A stretch of 64,000 bases of DNA from Bacteroidales bacterium UBA3754. GTDB taxonomy: Bacteria; Bacteroidota; Bacteroidia; Bacteroidales; UBA1715. Shown here piece after piece: positions 34,377 through 42,688 of the stretch. Every line of letters starts with the position of its first letter. The stretch's first letter is position 1. Below the pieces are notes generated by a model. That model made no database searches and was not told the origin of the DNA. It saw only the letters and a list, made by a program, of their open reading frames with translations. The stretch lies in assembly GCA_002371705.1 (NCBI GenBank), contig DFGI01000068.1, forward strand, positions 1 through 64,000. Direction: 5' to 3'. Both the position numbers and the translations under genes were made by a program.

Positions 34377-35900
34377 ATGGATAATACTGAAAATCAAGTC
34401 CCAAACTCATCAGAGACAAAGACATCAAAATCTATGTCGTCGGGTGGCGAAAAATTAGCTTGGGCCAGCGGAGGGTTTGCAGAAAACCTTGCGATGAACG
34501 TTTTCCCATCATTAAGTTTCAATATTTTTCAGATTGGCATGGGTGTCAGCCCGGTTGTCATCAGTATTGCGACAAGTGCATCTAAATTTATCGAAGGTTT
34601 TTCCGACACGTTTTTCGGAAACTTGAGCGACAACACCCGTACCAAATGGGGGCGTCGTCGTCCGTGGATATTCTTCGGTGCGTTTATTCTTGCGCTAACC
34701 TTTATCGCGATATGGTTTACGCCGCGTACGCCAGGAATAATGCAGACTGTGTACTTTATTACTATTGTGTCACTCTTCTACATTGTGATGGCAATTTGGC
34801 AAATGCCGTACGGAGCCTTGGGGCTTGAGCTGGAGGAAGATTACACGGAACGAACGAAGCTACAAACGTACAAATCTATATTCTCGTACGTTATCGGTAT
34901 TCTTATCGGTTCCGCATATCTTATCTGTCAATTGGACTTTATGAAAGGTTCGGGTAACGAAGTTGACGGTGCAAGAAAACTTGGTGTCATCGTCGGTATT
35001 TTAATCATTATCTTCGGAGTCATTCCAGCCATTTTCTGTAAAGAAAAGAATATGGAACGTACACAGGCACAAAAGAAAGACCCATTCTGGCCTTCATTGG
35101 TTGTGACATTCAAGTCGAAACCATTCCTTTTGTTGATGGGTTCATTATTCTTTGTGTATGTGGCATTGTTCTTTATGTTGCCCTTGCTTGGCTACATTTC
35201 AATGTATCATGTATGTTCCGATGGTATGCACAATATTTTCAACTGGACATGGCGTCATCCATTCACATTCTCGTTTGAAGAATCATTTGTGACTCACAAA
35301 GAATTGGCAGGACACATCGGTGTTTATACCGCAATTTTGCAACCTGCCACACAAATTTTAATGGTAATCATCGTGAACCGTATTGCAAAATTCTTCGACA
35401 AACGTACGTTGTTGATTCTCGGTTCATCCGTTGCAATTCTTGGATACGTTTCAAGCTGGTTCTTGTTCACTCCTTCGGCTCCATTCTTGGCAGTGTTCCC
35501 GCCGGTAATCATCAACATGGGATTGGCAATGTGCTGGCCGTTGATTGGTTCGTTTACTGCCGACATCTGCGACTACGACGAATACGAACACGGAAGCCGT
35601 CGTGAAGGTATGTTTACCGCCGTTTCTGGTTTCTTGATTAAATTGGCTATTGCATTAGTGTCAATTATAGCAGGTTACGTTCTTGTTCTTGTTGGCATTG
35701 ATGGCGCAAACCCAATTATTTCAGTGAGCGATTTGAACTTGGTTCGCGAAATGTACGTATGGATTCCAACCGTTTCGATGTTGCTTACCATCGTTTTGAT
35801 TTGGAAATACCCACTTTCTAAGGAAAAAGTTCAAGAAATTCAAGAAAAGTTACGTGAAAGAGCTGCTGCAAAGGCTGCTTCAGGTGAAACAAACAATTAA
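34377..35900 (+). CDS. GPH/MFS-type sugar:cation symporter
   Basis: A 507-residue transporter with about 12 membrane segments and a polar 27-residue N-terminal tail. The loop between helices 2 and 3 (GNLSDNTRTKWGRRRPWIFFGA near 80; key residues D-x-T-x-x-x-W-G-R-R-R-P-W) is the diagnostic motif of glycoside-pentoside-hexuronide symporters and related SLC45/plant-sucrose-transporter-like MFS proteins. Substrate cannot be read, though a disaccharide is the usual guess. The FISUMP lipoprotein gene follows 10 nt downstream. The same family often sits with glycoside hydrolases; none is present here. Confidence 0.9.
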   Translation: MDNTENQVPNSSETKTSKSMSSGGEKLAWASGGFAENLAMNVFPSLSFNIFQIGMGVSPVVISIATSASKFIEGFSDTFFGNLSDNTRTKWGRRRPWIFFGAFILALTFIAIWFTPRTPGIMQTVYFITIVSLFYIVMAIWQMPYGALGLELEEDYTERTKLQTYKSIFSYVIGILIGSAYLICQLDFMKGSGNEVDGARKLGVIVGILIIIFGVIPAIFCKEKNMERTQAQKKDPFWPSLVVTFKSKPFLLLMGSLFFVYVALFFMLPLLGYISMYHVCSDGMHNIFNWTWRHPFTFSFEESFVTHKELAGHIGVYTAILQPATQILMVIIVNRIAKFFDKRTLLILGSSVAILGYVSSWFLFTPSAPFLAVFPPVIINMGLAMCWPLIGSFTADICDYDEYEHGSRREGMFTAVSGFLIKLAIALVSIIAGYVLVLVGIDGANPIISVSDLNLVREMYVWIPTVSMLLTIVLIWKYPLSKEKVQEIQEKLRERAAAKAASGETNN

Positions 35901-35910
35901 TTAGTGCATT

Positions 35911-36705
35911 ATGAAAAAAGTAATTTTAATAGCATCGTCACTCGCATTCTTCTTCGCTTGTAGCGAGGAAAAGACCGAGGCTAACTATAATCGTTGTCCG
36001 CAGGCTTCTGCCGATGATGTTGTAAACACGGTTGCAGATGTTGACGGAAATACATACAAAGTTGTAAAAATCGGTGATTATGAGTGGTTTGCATCAAATC
36101 TTAAAACAACAAAACTTGCTGACGGTACAGAAATTAAGAATGTAGCCGCCGAAGAAGATTGGGCAAATGCAACAGCCCCCGCCTACTCTACATTCAATAA
36201 CGAAGACGGCGCTGAAGTCGTATATAACTACGCTGCCGTACAATCAGGCAATCTTTGTCCAGAAGGTTGGACTGTTCCATCCGACACTGTTGAATGGCTT
36301 CAATTGGCAGCAACATACGCAGGTGTTGAAAATGCTACAGGTTGGGACAAAGTTCCTACCACACTTGGTTGGGACAGCACAAGTTTTGCTGCAAAAGCTG
36401 CAGGTTTCCGTGAAAAGAATGGTAAATTCTACGAAGAAGGAAATATGGGCTTATGGTGGACAAGCACCCCACACAACGAAGCAAATGCGATGTACGTGTT
36501 TATGAAAAACATAGGCAATGATTCTAAGAAATATGTGGGATTAAACAAAAGCCACATTGGTAGGACAAAAGGGTTGAGCGTTCGTTGCGTACGCAAATAC
36601 GAAGCTACAAACACCTACTCTACTCCTGAACCAAAAGCAGTTGAATGCACGGCAGACACCATTGCTAATGCAATTGCTGACTCTTTGCAAGCACAACTTC
36701 AATAA
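35911..36705 (+). CDS. FISUMP-domain lipoprotein
   Basis: A 264-residue exported protein with a likely lipoprotein signal (MKKVILIASSLAFFFACS, Cys18). The body is a FISUMP domain (Fibrobacter succinogenes major paralogous domain): VKIGDYEWFASNLKTTKLADG near 50, the LCPEGWTVPSD segment near 115, WWTST near 188 and GLSVRCVRK near 225. These domains are found on surface proteins in Bacteroidota and Fibrobacterota and are C-type-lectin-like in appearance. It lies 10 nt after the sugar symporter gene, so it may help capture the same ligand (inference). Terminator 36726-36758 follows. Confidence 0.88.
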   Translation: MKKVILIASSLAFFFACSEEKTEANYNRCPQASADDVVNTVADVDGNTYKVVKIGDYEWFASNLKTTKLADGTEIKNVAAEEDWANATAPAYSTFNNEDGAEVVYNYAAVQSGNLCPEGWTVPSDTVEWLQLAATYAGVENATGWDKVPTTLGWDSTSFAAKAAGFREKNGKFYEEGNMGLWWTSTPHNEANAMYVFMKNIGNDSKKYVGLNKSHIGRTKGLSVRCVRKYEATNTYSTPEPKAVECTADTIANAIADSLQAQLQ

Positions 36706-36725
36706 CAAATTTATTGACGGAACAA

Positions 36726-36758
36726 AAATCCCGATTGGAAAACCAGTCGGGATTTTTT
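36726..36758 (+). terminator. Terminator after the FISUMP gene
   Basis: 13-bp stem AAATCCCGATTGG (36726-36738) / CCAGTCGGGATTT (36743-36755), one G-T pair, AAAA loop, T run to 36758. Confidence 0.92.
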
Positions 36759-36775
36759 GATTCCAGCCGAATTAT

Positions 36776-36783
36776 TATCTTTG
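36776..36783 (+). promoter_or_regulatory. Promoter -7 box for rnhA, predicted leaderless
   Basis: TATCTTTG ends 5 nt before the rnhA ATG (36788), so transcription should start at or next to the start codon. TTTG at 36756-36759 (16-nt spacer) lies in the preceding terminator's T run. Confidence 0.55.
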
Positions 36784-36787
36784 TACT

Positions 36788-37309
36788 ATGGAAACGTGGA
36801 AAACAACTGTACCGCATATTGAATTATACTCCGATGGTTCTGCCGATCCAAATCCAGGGAAAGGCGGCTATGGCATTATTCTCCGCTACAAGAACATTTC
36901 CAAGGAATTTTCCGAAGGTTTTGAGCTAACGACCAACAATCGTATGGAAATGTTGGGCGTTATTTCTGGTTTGGAAAAACTTAAAACAAAATCAAACGTT
37001 ACCGTCTATACCGATTCCGCCTACGTGGTTGATTCCATAACCAAACGGTGGGTATATAGTTGGAAATCAAAAGGATGGAGAAAATCCGACAGAAAACCAG
37101 TGATAAATGTTGATTTGTGGACACGCCTACTTCCTTTATTGGATTTCCACAATGTAACCTTTGTTTGGATAAAAGGCCACGCTGGACATCCCGAAAACGA
37201 ACGATGCGACGAACTGGCAAAAATGGCTCGTGGCAACGGTCAAATATTAAAAAAGGATGAAGGCTACACCTCCACCCTTGAATCAAATCAAAATCTTTCC
37301 TTATTGTAA
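36788..37309 (+). CDS. rnhA: Ribonuclease HI
   Basis: Removes RNA from RNA/DNA hybrids. The 173-residue protein has the four catalytic acids: Asp16 in ELYSDGSADPNPG, Glu54 in NNRMEMLGV, Asp76 in TDSAYV and Asp141 in ERCDELA, plus His131 in WIKGHAGHPEN. It carries a C-terminal tail of about 25 residues beyond the E. coli-length core. The ATG follows its -7 box by only 5 nt. Its stop directly abuts the stop of the convergent symporter gene. Confidence 0.95.
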   Translation: METWKTTVPHIELYSDGSADPNPGKGGYGIILRYKNISKEFSEGFELTTNNRMEMLGVISGLEKLKTKSNVTVYTDSAYVVDSITKRWVYSWKSKGWRKSDRKPVINVDLWTRLLPLLDFHNVTFVWIKGHAGHPENERCDELAKMARGNGQILKKDEGYTSTLESNQNLSLL

Positions 37310-38902
37310 TTATTTTTTTGCTGTAAGTTTGCTTACCACAAATATGGTAATAGCCGACAACGGGAATGCATAGCATATAGGATCAACCAGCGCAAAATCG
37401 CCAGCAAGCAACACATCGCTGTCGAACAATGCACGACATAAGCCCACCAGCTTCGCTTCTTTCATATGGAAAAACAACATTCCTATGATTGTTGCCAACG
37501 TACCTACCCACATACTTGCGTATGCACCCTGTTTTGTTGCTTTTTTCCAATACAATGCACAGAAATACGACGGCAAAAATGCCGATGCGCAGATACCCAT
37601 AAAAATTGATGTCGAGAGTGCAATAATCTGACTTGCATTTCCCTGAAAATAATAACAAATCACAAAGCTCAGGAAAATAGAAATTAAAACAGCCAAACGA
37701 ATCACAACAGTTGTTTTTTCTTTCCGTTCTCTTTTTCTACCACCCAACCACGTGCCATAAATATCGTATCCAGCCGCAGCAGCCATTGTATGGAACTGAG
37801 CACTTAACGTTGACATACTTGCCGATAAAATACAGAGCATAAAAATCACCGAGAACCACATTGGCATTGCGCTTCCAATAAAATTCGGAATGATTTCGTC
37901 GGATTTAATTGTACGAAGCACACCACCATCGTTGACTTGCACATCTGAAGCAATGCAACCCTGCGACTGCATATAAAAGATATTAGACAACGAACCAACG
38001 TGATAAATAACCCCTACTGTGATAAAAATAAATAAACAACCGACAAAAACGCCACGATTCAACTGTTTGGTGCTGTCAACAGTCATAAACCGTATAACCA
38101 ACTGCGGTTGTGCCAAACAGCCAATTCCAACTCCAAAAATCAACGAAGTGACCAACGTGTACCATCGTGCCGAGCCAAATACCGGCATTGCTGTCCAACC
38201 TTGGTGTCCCTGTGCTTTCAAATCATTGGGTATTTGGTCGGATAAATCAGTAAGTGCTTGATTTGCATCAGAAAATCCCATTCCTATTTCCTTGTAAAAC
38301 CAAATCAACAGGAATATCATACAAATAAACATAATAACCGCCTGCAACGCATCGGTGTACATTACACCTTTCATACCGCCCGCAATCACATACGAAGCTA
38401 TAATAACCGTAAACACAAGCAGAGCCAAGTCGAAACTGATACCAAAAATTTCCTGCATAAAGAACACGCCACCACGCATAACAGCTGCGGCATACAACGG
38501 CATCCAAATAAAAATCATAGCCGCAACAAACAAGCGAATTCTATCAGATTTATAACACGAGCCCAAAAATTCAGCAAATGTTGACGATTTAAATTTCGCA
38601 CCAATTTGGCGTGTTTTTCTGCCAAAGAAAATAAATGCAATAACCACGCCCACCAACATATTCAAGAAACACAGCCATTGGATGCCCATACCAAACGTGG
38701 CGGCAACCCCACCAAAACCGACGATTGCCGACGCAGAAATAAACGTAGCGCCATACGACAAAGCCATCACTATCGGATTCATTTTTCCACCTCCGATAAG
38801 GAAGTCGCTGGAATCCTTTGTTTTCTTATAGCCTAAGTAACCCAAAAAAGCGACTGTCAAAAAATAAATAACGACAACCGCATACATTGCAAATCCATCC
38901 AT
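37310..38902 (-). CDS. Sodium:solute symporter (SSS family)
   Basis: A 530-residue protein with about 13-14 membrane helices of the LeuT-like SSS fold (LGYKKTKDSSDFLIGGGKMNP near 25-45 and ISASAIVGFGGVA near 55 are typical of the PanF/ActP/PutP group; only short parts shown). The sodium site is inferred. The gene begins within the stop codon of a 52-residue accessory ORF (TAATG) and lies downstream of ACT and PaaK genes, so an aromatic acid or other carboxylate is a reasonable substrate guess. Confidence 0.92.
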   Translation of the reverse strand: MDGFAMYAVVVIYFLTVAFLGYLGYKKTKDSSDFLIGGGKMNPIVMALSYGATFISASAIVGFGGVAATFGMGIQWLCFLNMLVGVVIAFIFFGRKTRQIGAKFKSSTFAEFLGSCYKSDRIRLFVAAMIFIWMPLYAAAVMRGGVFFMQEIFGISFDLALLVFTVIIASYVIAGGMKGVMYTDALQAVIMFICMIFLLIWFYKEIGMGFSDANQALTDLSDQIPNDLKAQGHQGWTAMPVFGSARWYTLVTSLIFGVGIGCLAQPQLVIRFMTVDSTKQLNRGVFVGCLFIFITVGVIYHVGSLSNIFYMQSQGCIASDVQVNDGGVLRTIKSDEIIPNFIGSAMPMWFSVIFMLCILSASMSTLSAQFHTMAAAAGYDIYGTWLGGRKRERKEKTTVVIRLAVLISIFLSFVICYYFQGNASQIIALSTSIFMGICASAFLPSYFCALYWKKATKQGAYASMWVGTLATIIGMLFFHMKEAKLVGLCRALFDSDVLLAGDFALVDPICYAFPLSAITIFVVSKLTAKK

Positions 38903-39060
38903 TATTTCTTCTTATTTTTTTTTCTACGAGGCAAACTTGATATTTCACCTTCCTCATCTTCTTCATTCCAAAATTTGATGCCGAACCATGCGGCAAAAGC
39001 AACACAAATGACTGATAGTATGTAAACTAACCAAATTTGTGGATCGGGTATTCCAAACAT
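38902..39060 (-). CDS. Symporter small accessory protein (52 aa)
   Basis: An ORF of 52 residues, short enough to be missed by ORF finders. It reads MFGIPDPQIWLVYILSVICV... then one membrane helix (about 8-27), an acidic stretch (EEDEEGE) and a Lys/Arg-rich tail (PRRKKNKKK). Its stop overlaps the symporter start by one base (TAATG). The length, MFGxxDP start, single helix and position upstream of an SSS symporter match the 'symporter small accessory protein' family annotated in Bacteroidota and other phyla. It probably binds or stabilises the symporter (inference). Confidence 0.85.
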   Translation of the reverse strand: MFGIPDPQIWLVYILSVICVAFAAWFGIKFWNEEDEEGEISSLPRRKKNKKK

Positions 39061-39064
39061 ACGA

Positions 39065-39490
39065 CTAAAAATTTATAAGTTCCGCTTCGGAAAGCGTGTT
39101 CAAATTATTCTTTTGAGCCACCTCGTTCGCCTGCGCCATATTGCTGGAACGAATCACAAGAATTGATTTCTGGTTAAAGGAGAAACAATACATATATTCT
39201 ATTGTAATACCAGCTTGCGTAAATTTATCAATTGTTTCCGACAATTGTCCAATGCACGAATCAACAGAAATCGCAACCACTTCGTTCATATTTGCGGAAA
39301 CTTTATGTTCAATCAACTTTTGAAACGCCTTTTGCTGGTCGGTCGTTATGATTCTCAATATGCCATAATCCGAGGTGTCGGCAACAGTTGCCGCAATCAC
39401 ACGAATATTTTCGTGACGAAGAATCGAAAGAATTTCGCTCAAGCGTCCGAACTTATTCTCCAAAAAAATTGATATTTGATTGATAGTCAT
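39065..39490 (-). CDS. ACT domain regulatory protein
   Basis: A 141-residue protein made of two tandem ACT domains: ISIFLENKFGRLSEIL at residues 6-21 and SIDKFTQAGITIEYMYCF-like second unit near 85-105 (only the ITIEYMY core is certain). ACT domains bind amino acids. Such free-standing proteins are commonly found beside phenylacetate-CoA ligase genes in Bacteroidota. It lies 29 nt downstream of paaK and 4 nt before the symporter accessory gene, so all four probably share a transcript. Confidence 0.88.
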   Translation of the reverse strand: MTINQISIFLENKFGRLSEILSILRHENIRVIAATVADTSDYGILRIITTDQQKAFQKLIEHKVSANMNEVVAISVDSCIGQLSETIDKFTQAGITIEYMYCFSFNQKSILVIRSSNMAQANEVAQKNNLNTLSEAELINF

Positions 39491-39519
39491 AAAATTATAA
39501 TTTACAAGTTATTTGCACA

Positions 39520-40833
39520 TTAATGATTTTTCCTGAAATCCTTTACACGGACAGCCTTGCCTTCCGATTGTGGAATAGAGCCTTTCTCAACCAATTTCAC
39601 GCGTGGAGTCAAAAGAATTTCGTCCTTCAACTGACGGGTAATTTCTTTCGTAAGATTTTGCAATTTCGTGTAATCGCTAATTGTAATATCTTCGCCCACT
39701 TCAACTTCCACGGTCATTTCATCATTGTTGGAAACAGTGTCGATTGTTATCAGGTAATTCATACCCAACTCTTTGAACCCCATTAAAATACGTTCAATTT
39801 GAATTGGGAAAATATTAACACCTTTTACAATAATCATATCGTCGCTACGACCTTTGAAACGGTCAAGACGGCGGTGGGTTCTACCACATGGACAATCGCC
39901 TGGAATAAAACGTGTTAAATCGCGCGTTCTGTAACGGAACAGCGGCATAGCCTCACGGTTTATTGTTGTCAACACCAATTCGCCCACTTCACCTTCAGGA
40001 ACAGGCTGCAATGTAACGGGGTCAAGTATTTCAGGAATTACAAAGTCCTCCCAAATATGCAGACCATTCTGTTCTTTGCATTCAAAAGCGACACCCGGTC
40101 CGTTCATTTCCGACATACCAAAACAGTTATACGCCTTAATGCCAAACAATTGCTCAATACGTTGACGTTGTTCTTCGGAATGTGGTTCTGCCCCCAAGCA
40201 GAAAATCCGCAATTTTGTGTCTTTTCTTGGGTCGATGCCCATTTCGTAGAACACTTCGGCCAAGCGGGTTGCATAACTTGGAATGGCGTGGATTATAGTC
40301 GTTCCAAAATCCATAATAAATTTAATCTGACGCTTGCTGTTACCCGCAGCCGCAGGAACTGTCACCGCTCCTAATTTTTCTGCTCCGTACTGGTATCCCA
40401 AACCGCCAGTGAACATTCCGTAACCAGATGTGTTTTGGAACACATCAGTATTTCGGCAGCCAACCATATACATACAACGTGCTACTTGGTCAGCCCATTG
40501 GTCAAGGTCACGCTGCGAATGAGCAACAACCGTCGGATTTCCCGTAGTTCCGCTCGAAGAATGCACACGCACAACTTTTTCCATTGGCACAGACACCAAT
40601 CCAAATGGATAATGGCTACGCAAATCCTCTTTCGTAGTAAAAGGGAAACGTTGCAAATCCTCCAACGACTTAATGCTTTCGGGAGTAATGTTGTATTTCT
40701 TAAAAACTTCGCTGTAATATGGAGAATTTTGAGCTATCTCCACTGTTTTGCGCAACCGTTCAATTTGTAATTTTTCCAAATTTGGACGACTCATCGTCTC
40801 CAATTCTTCATTCCAATATTCTGTAGAAGCCAT
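39520..40833 (-). CDS. Phenylacetate-CoA ligase family protein (PaaK-like)
   Basis: A 437-residue adenylate-forming enzyme that activates arylacetates to CoA thioesters. The phosphate-binding loop SSGTTGNPTVV lies near residue 92-102, the aromatic acid site segment TVPAAAGNSKRQI near 165, YNCFGMSEMNGPG near 235, the hinge/adenylate motif YRTRDLTRF near 305 and DRFKGRSDDMIIVKG near 330. The C-terminal domain ends with catalytic-lysine-like EGKAVRVKDFRK. In gut Bacteroidota the enzyme salvages arylacetates with indolepyruvate oxidoreductase; that gene is not in view. Promoter box 40872-40879. Confidence 0.93.
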   Translation of the reverse strand: MASTEYWNEELETMSRPNLEKLQIERLRKTVEIAQNSPYYSEVFKKYNITPESIKSLEDLQRFPFTTKEDLRSHYPFGLVSVPMEKVVRVHSSSGTTGNPTVVAHSQRDLDQWADQVARCMYMVGCRNTDVFQNTSGYGMFTGGLGYQYGAEKLGAVTVPAAAGNSKRQIKFIMDFGTTIIHAIPSYATRLAEVFYEMGIDPRKDTKLRIFCLGAEPHSEEQRQRIEQLFGIKAYNCFGMSEMNGPGVAFECKEQNGLHIWEDFVIPEILDPVTLQPVPEGEVGELVLTTINREAMPLFRYRTRDLTRFIPGDCPCGRTHRRLDRFKGRSDDMIIVKGVNIFPIQIERILMGFKELGMNYLITIDTVSNNDEMTVEVEVGEDITISDYTKLQNLTKEITRQLKDEILLTPRVKLVEKGSIPQSEGKAVRVKDFRKNH

Positions 40834-40871
40834 TCTATTTAAAACTTTTTCGAGTCAAATAATTAAACATA

Positions 40872-40879
40872 CAAAAGTA
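40872..40879 (-). promoter_or_regulatory. Promoter -7 box for the paaK operon
   Basis: TACTTTTG on the minus strand, 38 nt before the ATG at 40833. Confidence 0.5.
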
Positions 40880-40944
40880 CAGATTTTACTTGAATTTCGG
40901 CATAGATTTTCGTTTATTTATAAAATAATGATGAAAACGGCAAT

Positions 40945-40971
40945 AAAAAAGGCTACCACTATGGCAGCCTT
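40945..40971 (-). terminator. Terminator after the ABC-F gene
   Basis: Stem AAGGCT-CCA (40949-40958) / TGG-AGCCTT (40962-40971) with one A/C mismatch and a T6 run on the minus strand. Confidence 0.82.
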
Positions 40972-40994
40972 ATAAATCAAAACCATATTTTAGT

Positions 40995-42608
40995 TTATTT
41001 ATATAGTCTTTCCTGCGCCGCCGCAACTTTCTCGTCGGTAATATAATCATCGTAATCCATTTTCTTATCAATGATGCCATTTGGCGTCAGTTCAATGATA
41101 CGATTGCAGACTGTTTGTATAAATTCATGATCGTGCGATGTAAACAACACGATTTCAGGGAATTGCATCAAGGAGTTATTGAATGCCTGAATTGATTCCA
41201 AATCCAAATGGTTGGTTGGTGAATCAAGAATCAGTGCATTTGCGTCAGTCAACATCATACGCGAAATCATACAACGCATTTTTTCACCTCCCGAAAGCAC
41301 TTTCACCTGTTTATACACCTCCTCGTTCGAGAACAACATTCTGCCCAAGTATCCACGCAAGAACACTTCGTGTGTGTCTTCTGAAAACTGAGCAAGCCAA
41401 TCAATCAACGACATATCAGTGTTGAAAAATTTTGAGTTGTCAACTGGCAAATACGCCGTGGTAATGGTTGTTCCCCATTCATAATTTCCAGCATCGGCTT
41501 TTCTATTGCCCGTAATTATTTCGAACAATGCCGTGATTGCACGCGGGTCGCGAGATAAAAAAACAATCTTGTCGCCTTTTTCAACCATGAATTCCACATC
41601 CTTGAACAACTGTTCACCCTCAATTGAAGCAGAAAGTCCATGGACCTCCAAAATTTTATTGCCCACTTCCCTATTTGGTTTGAAAATGATGCCTGGATAA
41701 CGGCGCGTTGACGGCTGAATTTCCTCAACATTCAATTTTTCAAGCATTTTCTTACGGCTGGTTGTCTGTTTTGATTTTGCAACATTTGCACTGAAACGGG
41801 CTATAAATTCCAACAATTCCTTACGCTTTTCCTCAGCCTTTTTATTCTGTTGAGCCTGCTGACGCAACGCCAACTGGCTACTTTGATACCAAAACGAATA
41901 GTTTCCTGCATACAATTGAATTTTTCCATAATCAATATCAACAGTATGGGTGCAAACCGAATCCAAGAAGTGACGGTCGTGGGAAACAACAAGTACAGTC
42001 TTTTCAAAATTCGACAAGAAATTTTCAAGCCATGTAATTGTCGCCAAATCCAAATCGTTGGTTGGTTCGTCGAGCAACAAGTTGTCGGGGTTGCCGAACA
42101 GAGCCTGGGCAAGCATCACACGCACTTTTTCCTTACCACTCAAATCCTTCATCAATTTTTGGTGCAAATCTTCTGCAATACCAAGACCACTCAACAACGT
42201 AGCCGCATCGCTTTCGGCGTTCCAGCCGTCCATTTCGGCAAATTTTTCCTCCAATTCAGCAGCTTTTATGCCGTCCTCGTCGTTAAAATCAGGCTTTGCA
42301 TACAACGCATCCTTTTCCTGCATAATCTGCCATAACTGCTGATATCCCATCAGCACAGTATTCAACACCGTACAATCATCAAATTCAAAGTGGTTTTGGC
42401 GCAACACCGACAAACGTTCATTTGAGCCCAACGAAATAGTACCTCTTGTTGAATCCAAATCACCAGAAAGCAAACGCAAAAAAGTTGTTTTTCCCGCTCC
42501 GTTTGCACCAATCACACCATAAATGTTTCCTGGTGTGAACTTCAAATTAACATCCTGAAACAGAGTTCGTTTTCCGAACTGAATAGCTAAATTATCTACC
42601 GTTATCAT
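40995..42608 (-). CDS. ABC-F ATPase with degenerate second nucleotide site
   Basis: A 537-residue soluble ABC-F protein (ribosome-associated translation factor family, EttA/YbiT/YkpA-like). Module 1 has Walker A GANGAGKTT (34-42) and Walker B LLLDEPTNDLD (Asp180, Glu181). Its signature is LSGKE (156-160) instead of LSGGQ. Module 2 has a normal signature LSGGE (438-442), but the Walker A position (about 348-358) reads VFLSRDPRAIT with no GxxxxGKT, and Walker B is LILDSPTNHLD with Ser463 in place of the catalytic Glu. The linker (about 245-300) is Lys/Gln-rich as in ABC-F. Start 42608 fits the promoter at 42647-42678. Confidence 0.93.
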   Translation of the reverse strand: MITVDNLAIQFGKRTLFQDVNLKFTPGNIYGVIGANGAGKTTFLRLLSGDLDSTRGTISLGSNERLSVLRQNHFEFDDCTVLNTVLMGYQQLWQIMQEKDALYAKPDFNDEDGIKAAELEEKFAEMDGWNAESDAATLLSGLGIAEDLHQKLMKDLSGKEKVRVMLAQALFGNPDNLLLDEPTNDLDLATITWLENFLSNFEKTVLVVSHDRHFLDSVCTHTVDIDYGKIQLYAGNYSFWYQSSQLALRQQAQQNKKAEEKRKELLEFIARFSANVAKSKQTTSRKKMLEKLNVEEIQPSTRRYPGIIFKPNREVGNKILEVHGLSASIEGEQLFKDVEFMVEKGDKIVFLSRDPRAITALFEIITGNRKADAGNYEWGTTITTAYLPVDNSKFFNTDMSLIDWLAQFSEDTHEVFLRGYLGRMLFSNEEVYKQVKVLSGGEKMRCMISRMMLTDANALILDSPTNHLDLESIQAFNNSLMQFPEIVLFTSHDHEFIQTVCNRIIELTPNGIIDKKMDYDDYITDEKVAAAQERLYK

Positions 42609-42646
42609 ATTTGATTTTTTAGAGGTCTTGCGACCATAATTGCGTG

Positions 42647-42678
42647 CAAAAGTAGTTTTTTTTATCGAAGAATGCAAA
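42647..42678 (-). promoter_or_regulatory. Full sigma-ABfr promoter for the ABC-F gene
   Basis: TTTG (42675-42678) and TACTTTTG (42647-42654) with 20-nt spacing on the minus strand, 38 nt before the ATG. Confidence 0.7.
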
Positions 42679-42688
42679 TAACACCTAC

